64,000 nt of DNA from Zerene cesonia. Its lineage: Eukaryota; Arthropoda; Insecta; Lepidoptera; Pieridae. The position numbers and the translations under genes were made by a program. Below the pieces are notes generated by a model, which was not told the origin of the DNA, did not search any database, and was given only the letters and a program-made list of their open reading frames with translations. Positions 58,106 to 64,000 of the stretch are shown one piece after another; the first letter of the stretch is position 1, and the number at the start of each line of letters is the position of its first letter. Location: positions 372,001-436,000 of the forward strand of contig NW_024045133.1 of assembly GCF_012273895.1 (NCBI RefSeq), in the 5' to 3' direction.

Positions 58106-58309
58106 TTTTTTAGCTTTAATACCACCTCTTTGTCTTGTTGCTGTATGTTTAAATCTGTGCATGGTTGCCTGGAAGAAATGGCTGAAGAGCTGTAAGCCCG
58201 CCAATCGTACAACTCATTTCAACCGACTTGATAAAATTGAGGTTATCAATTGGTCTATATTTTTGTGTTGCATTTCTTATTGTTTATCACAACATAACTT
58301 TTAACTGGG

Positions 58310-58480
58310 TTAACAAAAAAAAGCTAAATTCCGCCTGCAAACTGTCAGAACTGGATCAAATTTAAAGAGGACCACACGGCAGGCACCGGCTTTCAAATAA
58401 GAAAAGAATCATTAAAACCGGTCCACTCAGTAACATTCGAATTGATTAACTCGTACTTTTTTGAAGTCGGTTGATAATTT
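58310..58480. repeat. Interspersed repeat of unknown class
   Basis: TGTCAGAACTGGATCAAATT, CACACGGCAGGCACCGGCTT; related to 780-1000. Confidence 0.5.
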
Positions 58481-58555
58481 ATAAATACTTGTAGAAGTTT
58501 ACATGAATAAAAGAGTTTGAGTTGTCAATTGATTACAAAATAACGAACTCTGCAA

Positions 58556-58805
58556 CACGCTACCAGCAACATGCCACCAGCAACATGCCACCAGCAACAT
58601 GCCACCAGCAACATGCCACCAGCAACATGCCACCAGCAACATACCACCAGCAACATGCCACCAGCAACATACCACCAGCAACATGTACCAGCTTAACGCT
58701 GCCAGCAACATGCTACCAGCTTCACGCTGCCAGCAACACGCTGCAAACAACACGCTGCCAGCAACACGCTACCAGCAACATACCACCAGCAACTTGCTCC
58801 AACTC
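58556..58805. repeat. Minisatellite (CCAGCAACATGCCA units) in the Rab24 3' region
   Basis: About 17 units of ~14-15 bases (CAGCAACATGCCAC, with variants CATACCAC, CACGCTGC and CTTCACGCTGC). It ends only ~20 bases past the stop codon, so it is likely transcribed in the 3' UTR. Open frames through it are repeat artefacts. Confidence 0.9.
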
Positions 58806-58826
58806 CGTTGCCAACACACATAGCGC

Positions 58827-61460
58827 CTAACAGAAGCAGTAGTTACTCCTTTTCACTTCCTCTTGCAATTGCACTCTGACCTCTTCCAAGTCCTTCATGA
58901 GCCGAACATCGGCCGCGCAGTCCTCGACTATCTTCTGGAAGAGTTCATCTGAAAAGGATTAATCTTTACTTAAATTAAAATGCAACACCGATATTTTTGT
59001 TGATTTTAGAACTACCGAATGACTGCATCGGATTGGATAAATATTATCGTTCACTAGCAGTCCGCCCCGGTTTTACTCGAGGTGCGTTTATGAAAACATA
59101 ATTTTTTATGCCATAAGCGGGCAACTGAGCTGGTTCGCCTGATGATAAGCGATCACCAACGCACATGAACAGAGCAGAGGTAGTGCCTCCGCGAATGCGC
59201 TGCCCACTTCTGAGGGTAAGATTGGTGACTGGAAAGCAGGAATGGACTGGGAAGGGTAAGGAAAAGGGAATGGGCCCTCCGCTCCCCCCCTCACCGTACG
59301 AAACACAGCAGCATGCTGCTATTTCACGACGATTTCCTGTCAATATGATCCTGATCATCCCCGTGGTGGTGACGGTCTTCATCGCTGATCAAATACTCAC
59401 CCACGTTTTCACCGGTCTTGCTGGATGTCAGAAAGTGTCCATGTAGACCTTGGGAGTATGTCTCGACGATGTCCTCTGGCACCTCTCTCTTTGACGCAGC
59501 GGAGTCTAGGAGGTCTTTTTTAGTACCACATAGGTATACCTTGCATTCCTGGAAAGTTACATACGATAAAAATTATAGTAAAACTATCCGCACGCCCCGG
59601 CTCCGTCCGGGTAGTCGTTTATCGTAATTGAAATAATATATACATATATTTTTTTTCTCGTCTGCAACGGAGCTGGTGGGTCGGCTGACGGTAAGCGCTA
59701 CCACCGCACATAAGCGTAAGGTTAATCGCAGACCTTACGCCTCTACAAATGGATTGCCGGCTTCAAATTGAAAAGGGATTAAGAAAGGATTGATGAGAGG
59801 AATAAGGGAAAGGACTGGGAAGGGCAAGGAAGAGGATATGCGCCTCCGGTTCCCCCAATCACCGAACGAAACACAGCAATATGCTATTTCACGCCGGTCT
59901 CCTGCGGGGGTGTGGTACCTCCCCGGTGCGAGCTGGCCCAATTCGTGCCGAAGCGTGCACGACACCCACACACAAAATGTTCACATGTCTACCTCTTCCA
60001 CGGTCCTCAATTCCTGCAACCAGTGCCTCAGCCTGGCCCAGGATTGTATACAGCACGGCTCGTAGCAGACGATCGCCGCGTGCGCACCCCGGTAGTACAT
60101 GCGCGTCATTGCTTCGTATCTGAAAACAATAAAGGAACAACTGAACCCCCCTTCCTCCCCAGCGAGCGTGGTCACGGGGAGACCATGCTCGCTGTGAAGT
60201 GTTTGAAACGTCGGGTTAATAATATAATGAATAAATCCCGTTTAAAAGCTTTTAATTTCTAAACGCCTTCAAATCGTCAGAACTAGATTAAATCTTAATA
60301 GAAGCAACAGGATCCAGCATTCAGATCTATAATTCCCTACATAATAGACAGCAAAGTCGCTTTCCGTATCTGTATGTATGTATGCTTAGATCTTTTAAAT
60401 TACACAACGGATTTTGATGGATTTGTTAATAAACAGATTGATTCAAGAGGTTTATGTGTGACATCTAAAAACTACACCGGATTTAACGCGTGTGAAGCCG
60501 CGGGCAAAAGCTACTATATTATAAAGTTGAAGAGTTTCTTTCTTTCATTGAACGCGCTAATCTCAGGAACTGCTGAACTACTGGTCTGATATATCAAATC
60601 GAAAACATTAAGTGAATCCAGGGAAGACTGATAGTTTATAAAAGATAAGAATAGATTAAGTAGTTTGGTAGTGGATGTTTTTTACAAACATTCATTTAAT
60701 ATCAAGACAGGATTCTAACCCATGCCTTTTACTTTATTATTTTTTATTATATTATTTTTTCTCGCTCAATTATAACGGTATTTATTTAATTATTTCTACC
60801 CTCAAGTGGTGTTGGCAGAATATCAGGGTCCCATTGAGCCAAGACCCTTTTTAAGAACACAGTGCACATTTGTCTCCATCCTTTTTTTCCACTGTGTGTT
60901 AATTTTTCTTTGTTTAATTGTCTTATTTTGTAATTGTCATGTATATAATGTGTTCTTTAAATAAACTTTTAATCTATCTATCTATCAATGTGATGCCTTA
61001 AACTGCTAAGCTACCCAAAACCATGAATACATTAGTTCATCATTAATATACATCAAAATTCTTTTTATTTATTTATTTCATAAACAAAAAGCATTATTTA
61101 CAAACAATAATACATAATACAAAACACAGAATAGATCTTGAGTTTCATATTTTAACTAAATGTTGTTATTATAATATAACAATCTAGTGATTGACACACC
61201 ATACAAACATACAAAAACGTGTGTGCAAACATACAAAAAAAATCTTCACTTATACTTGTACTTCATACATTCCTTTTGTAAGATGTTAGTTTATTTGAAA
61301 GTATGTCTATTGCGCTTATTTCTTTATTAAAGTCATCACAAACTTGCATTTAAAGTGTTTTTGCCATAGTTCGTAAATTCATACTAGGACAAGTTTTTAA
61401 ATGTTGTGTGGATGTGTATTTGTGTGTGTGTATGTGCGTGTGTGGGTGTGGGTGTGTGCT

Positions 61461-61491
<31 letters not shown>

Positions 61492-62445
61492 GCGTGTTTT
61501 GTTACAAAAATTAATGAAATGACACATTATACACACCTTTCGCTCCCAGCAGTGTCCCATATCCCCACATTGAATGGTTTACCATCGACATACATAGTTT
61601 TAGCACAGAATGCCGCCCCTATAGTCTGAAAGTGTTGATAAGTAATATATTATTAATACAGAATGACGAATGAGGGTACTGTTTTTTATTTCATTAACAA
61701 GTTTGGGTTCATGCACAGATAATAATATGTAATATCTAATATTATAAATGTAAAAGTTTTTAAAGATGTGTGTGTGTTTGTTGCGCTTTCATGCAAAAAC
61801 TACTGAACCGATTGCAATAAAATTTGGCACGTAGACAGCTGGACAACTGGAATAACATATAGGCAACTTTTTATCCCGATATTCCTACGGCACTTACGCG
61901 GGTGAAACCGCGGGGCGCAGCTAGTAATATCTAATTAGTAGTGTGCGATTAGAAACACTCGTAATTGCATGGAATTTGAGATACAAAGACCGCGATAAAA
62001 GCTATGCAATAGCTTATAAATTAATAATTAACTAAATTAACATTTCATTGAAACACAAATGAGAAATTAATTATTAAAAATTTCGTTCATTACTCGATCG
62101 GCTTTCAATTGTTTTCTTTTTTTTTTACTTTGTTTATTTAAATACATCATTACCGAGTCACGTAATTTCAAACTGTATTCACTGAGATCAGGTCACAGAG
62201 CGTTGTAGTTAAATTGTTGATGCAATACGTACGTATATCACAAAAACATCAAGACAATAAGAAATGCAACACAAAAATCATGTAATGACATTTGTTTACA
62301 ATATTAAATGATTTTTTCAATTTACACTTACGTTTTGGTAAGGCGTTGTTGCATTAAATCTGCAACTGACGAATCTTAACACTAAACTTGTTTTCCCTAC
62401 GTGTTCGCTACCTAATAAAACTATTTTAAAATCACACCGACTCAT
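58827..62445 (-). CDS. Rab24: Rab24-like small GTPase, complete, five exons
   Basis: Atypical Rab GTPase linked in other animals to autophagy and late endosomal traffic. Exons in transcript order: 62445-62332, 61625-61537, 60119-59993, 59548-59401, 58948-58827; phases agree, 199 residues (family about 200). Motifs: P-loop GSEHVGKT (12-19), YQNTIGAAF in switch I, WDTAGSERYEAM (61-72) in switch II, TKKD (119-122) where most Rabs have NKxD, and SSKTGENVDELFQKI for the last guanine motif. Ser66 replaces the usual catalytic Gln. These departures are hallmarks of Rab24, known for slow GTP hydrolysis. The C-terminus CFC can be prenylated, differing from the CC-type end of vertebrate Rab24. Insertions: retroposon in intron 3, MITE fragment just upstream of exon 3, minisatellite after the stop. 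Confidence 0.95.
59105..59340 (-). mobile_element. Poly(A)-tailed retroposon in the exon 4/5 intron of the Rab24-like gene
   Basis: TTTTTTATGCCATAAGCGGG ... CAGCATGCTGCTATTTCACG. It ends about 60 bases before exon 4. Confidence 0.65.
59650..59965 (-). mobile_element. Poly(A)-tailed retroposon in intron 3 of the Rab24-like gene
   Basis: GGAGCTGGTGGGTCGGCTGA ... CCCAATTCGTGCCGAAGCGT. Ends about 30 bases before exon 3. Confidence 0.65.
60155..60263 (-). mobile_element. MITE, TIR family, right half
   Basis: GCGAGCGTGGTCACGGGGAG, then TTTGAAACGTCGGGTTAATA, then AATGAATAAATCCCGTTTAA. Confidence 0.7.
60516..60596 (+). mobile_element. Helitron-like family B, 5' fragment
   Basis: TATTATAAAGTTGAAGAGTT ... 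CGCGCTAATCTCAGGAACTG. Confidence 0.55.
61410..61500. repeat. (TG)n-rich microsatellite in Rab24-like intron 2
   Basis: Irregular TGTG/TGCG run 37 bases from the donor of exon 2. Confidence 0.85.
61733..61924 (+). mobile_element. Helitron-like family A
   Basis: ATCTAATATTATAAATGTAA to GTGAAACCGCGGGGCGCAG then CTAG; Rab24-like intron 1. Confidence 0.7.
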
Positions 62446-62700
62446 TTTTGTTCTTAGATCTATTAGTGGTAAATTTACATACTATGATAATTCTTATAGC
62501 TTATTATTTTAGTAACTGTGAGTATTGATTTAATATTCTCGTATCATTCTTTAACTTCATTAATTCAATAATATTTATTTCATAATATTAAATTCTGATA
62601 AAACAAAGCTACTCAAAACACAAACAAAATATGAATAATCAATCACCATTTGACAGTTGACACTTGACATGCACTGGCTTCTCAGTTTTTTTCCTTTTTC
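62446..62700 (-). promoter_or_regulatory. 5' UTR and probable promoter of the Rab24-like gene
   Basis: Non-repetitive sequence ahead of the ATG. On the plus strand TTTGACAGTTGACACTTGAC occurs at about 62649-62670, resembling the region ahead of the 17898 gene. The start site is not determined. Confidence 0.4.
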
Positions 62701-63683
62701 GTGATAAGAAGATATGTCTATTTGGACTTCTCAGTTCTCACTATGCATCTGTGATTGACACTCAATGATACCTATTACACATAAACAGTACAAATTGTAT
62801 ATAGGTAACGGCATTGCAGAAACTAAAAAAAAAAAATTGATGGAGTTCACCACGAAATAATTCTACGGGTTGGAGCATTTGAATTAAATAATGACTATAT
62901 TATTTTAGGTGCTGACAACTCCGCGTATATGGGACTTCTATCACGGTGTATATACTAGAAGTCATTTAATTTCCACAGCAAAACTAGTAATACTCGATTT
63001 AGAATTGCCATAATTAAATATGATAAAAGTCAGAATTATAAAATATATCTATATATTATTATTAATAACGAAATTCACATAAAACTGGATTAATAAATTT
63101 ATAAACTGATGTAGACTTGCATTTAACCAGACAGACAAGGCATATAAGCATTATTGCAGCTGATACATGTATTGATGTTTATTGGGCAAATTTACGTTTT
63201 ATTGTTACTAATGCTTCAATAAATTGTAAAATTACATCAAAAAGTCCTTTTACAAGTTAAGGAAATATATGTTAAGAGGATATTTCTCTTATTATTTCAC
63301 TAAATTTAGAAAGAGAGAAAATAGGAGTACTGTAGAAGAATTTAGTAAGATTTAAAATTCAATTCTTTATCATACCAAACCCTGTTGGCAAAGAGAGGGA
63401 GAGTAAGTTAAAATATATAACTAAATGCGATTCTAATTAGGCTTCAGTCAGTCGGATCCATACTAATTTTTAAATCTAGAATATATTTCCTTGCAGAATG
63501 CGATTAATACATTTTCCTAAATTCAGTAAAGACTAAATTGACTACTAGATCGCAGTAGTATAATAAGCGCATATTCTCTAAAATTCGTGAGTTCTGATCT
63601 ATAGCCGTCCCAGATATAAAAAACATCGATATATTTGTAATGCTTGCTTTCATTCCTGGCCTTTACTATTAATAACACACATT
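62700..63683. other. AT-rich intergenic DNA, no supported gene
   Basis: No open frame with protein character and none of the listed repeats are seen. N run from 63684 to the end. Confidence 0.5.
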
Positions 63684-64000
63684 NNNNNNNNNNNNNNNNN
63701 NNNNNNNNNNNNNNNNNNNNNNNNNNNNNNNNNNNNNNNNNNNNNNNNNNNNNNNNNNNNNNNNNNNNNNNNNNNNNNNNNNNNNNNNNNNNNNNNNNNN
63801 NNNNNNNNNNNNNNNNNNNNNNNNNNNNNNNNNNNNNNNNNNNNNNNNNNNNNNNNNNNNNNNNNNNNNNNNNNNNNNNNNNNNNNNNNNNNNNNNNNNN
63901 NNNNNNNNNNNNNNNNNNNNNNNNNNNNNNNNNNNNNNNNNNNNNNNNNNNNNNNNNNNNNNNNNNNNNNNNNNNNNNNNNNNNNNNNNNNNNNNNNNNN

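Noticed and set aside
58499..58830. CRISPR-like or repetitive-protein reading of the minisatellite
   Set aside because: Units are contiguous with no spacers, the organism is a eukaryote, and the open frames follow from a ~15-base unit length.
59040..60140. Several open frames on both strands in the Rab24-like gene
   Set aside because: They are built from retroposon sequence and out-of-phase exon sequence; the spliced Rab24 frame explains the real coding signal.

Overview
The window looks like insect nuclear DNA, most likely from a moth or butterfly. It is AT-rich, its genes are split into short exons with GT/AG introns, and it is crowded with short Helitron-like, SINE-like and MITE-like repeats of the kind abundant in Lepidoptera. 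Species cannot be named from the sequence. No bacterial-style operon, CRISPR array or viral gene was seen. Six N gaps occur: 5162-5180, 11497-11530, 26951-27012, 36080-37079, 56492-57491 and 63684 to the end.

Left third (1-20.3 kb): a C2H2 zinc-finger gene runs on the minus strand from its start at 7223 off the left edge. Its 5.2 kb intron contains, on the plus strand, a small gene ending in half of a trypsin-inhibitor-like (TIL) cysteine motif (3598-5330). Divergent from the zinc-finger gene, and sharing about 2 kb of upstream DNA with it, is a complete six-exon COQ2 gene (4-hydroxybenzoate polyprenyltransferase, ubiquinone synthesis). Next is a two-exon plus-strand C2H2 zinc-finger gene (17898-19861).

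Middle (21.4-42.4 kb): two minus-strand genes lie in tandem. The first is a nine-exon gene with no recognisable family (21465-30157, N-terminus not found). The second is a nine-exon secreted trypsin-like serine protease of the snake/CLIPC type (32631-42403). It has a complete catalytic triad, a long basic linker in place of a visible CLIP domain, and an Asn/Tyr/Gln-rich C-terminal tail of about 215 residues.

Right (42.4-64 kb): about 16 kb of mostly repeats follows, then a complete five-exon Rab24-like small GTPase gene on the minus strand (58827-62445) with a minisatellite just beyond its stop codon.

Intron coordinates were set by GT/AG signals plus codon phase. All junctions reported within the seven gene models keep frame. 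The genes do not form one pathway. I found no convincing new multi-gene system. The most unusual items are the protease tail, the unassigned nine-exon gene, a tandem duplication across an exon/intron boundary at the left edge, and a GC-rich array starting at a COQ2 splice donor.
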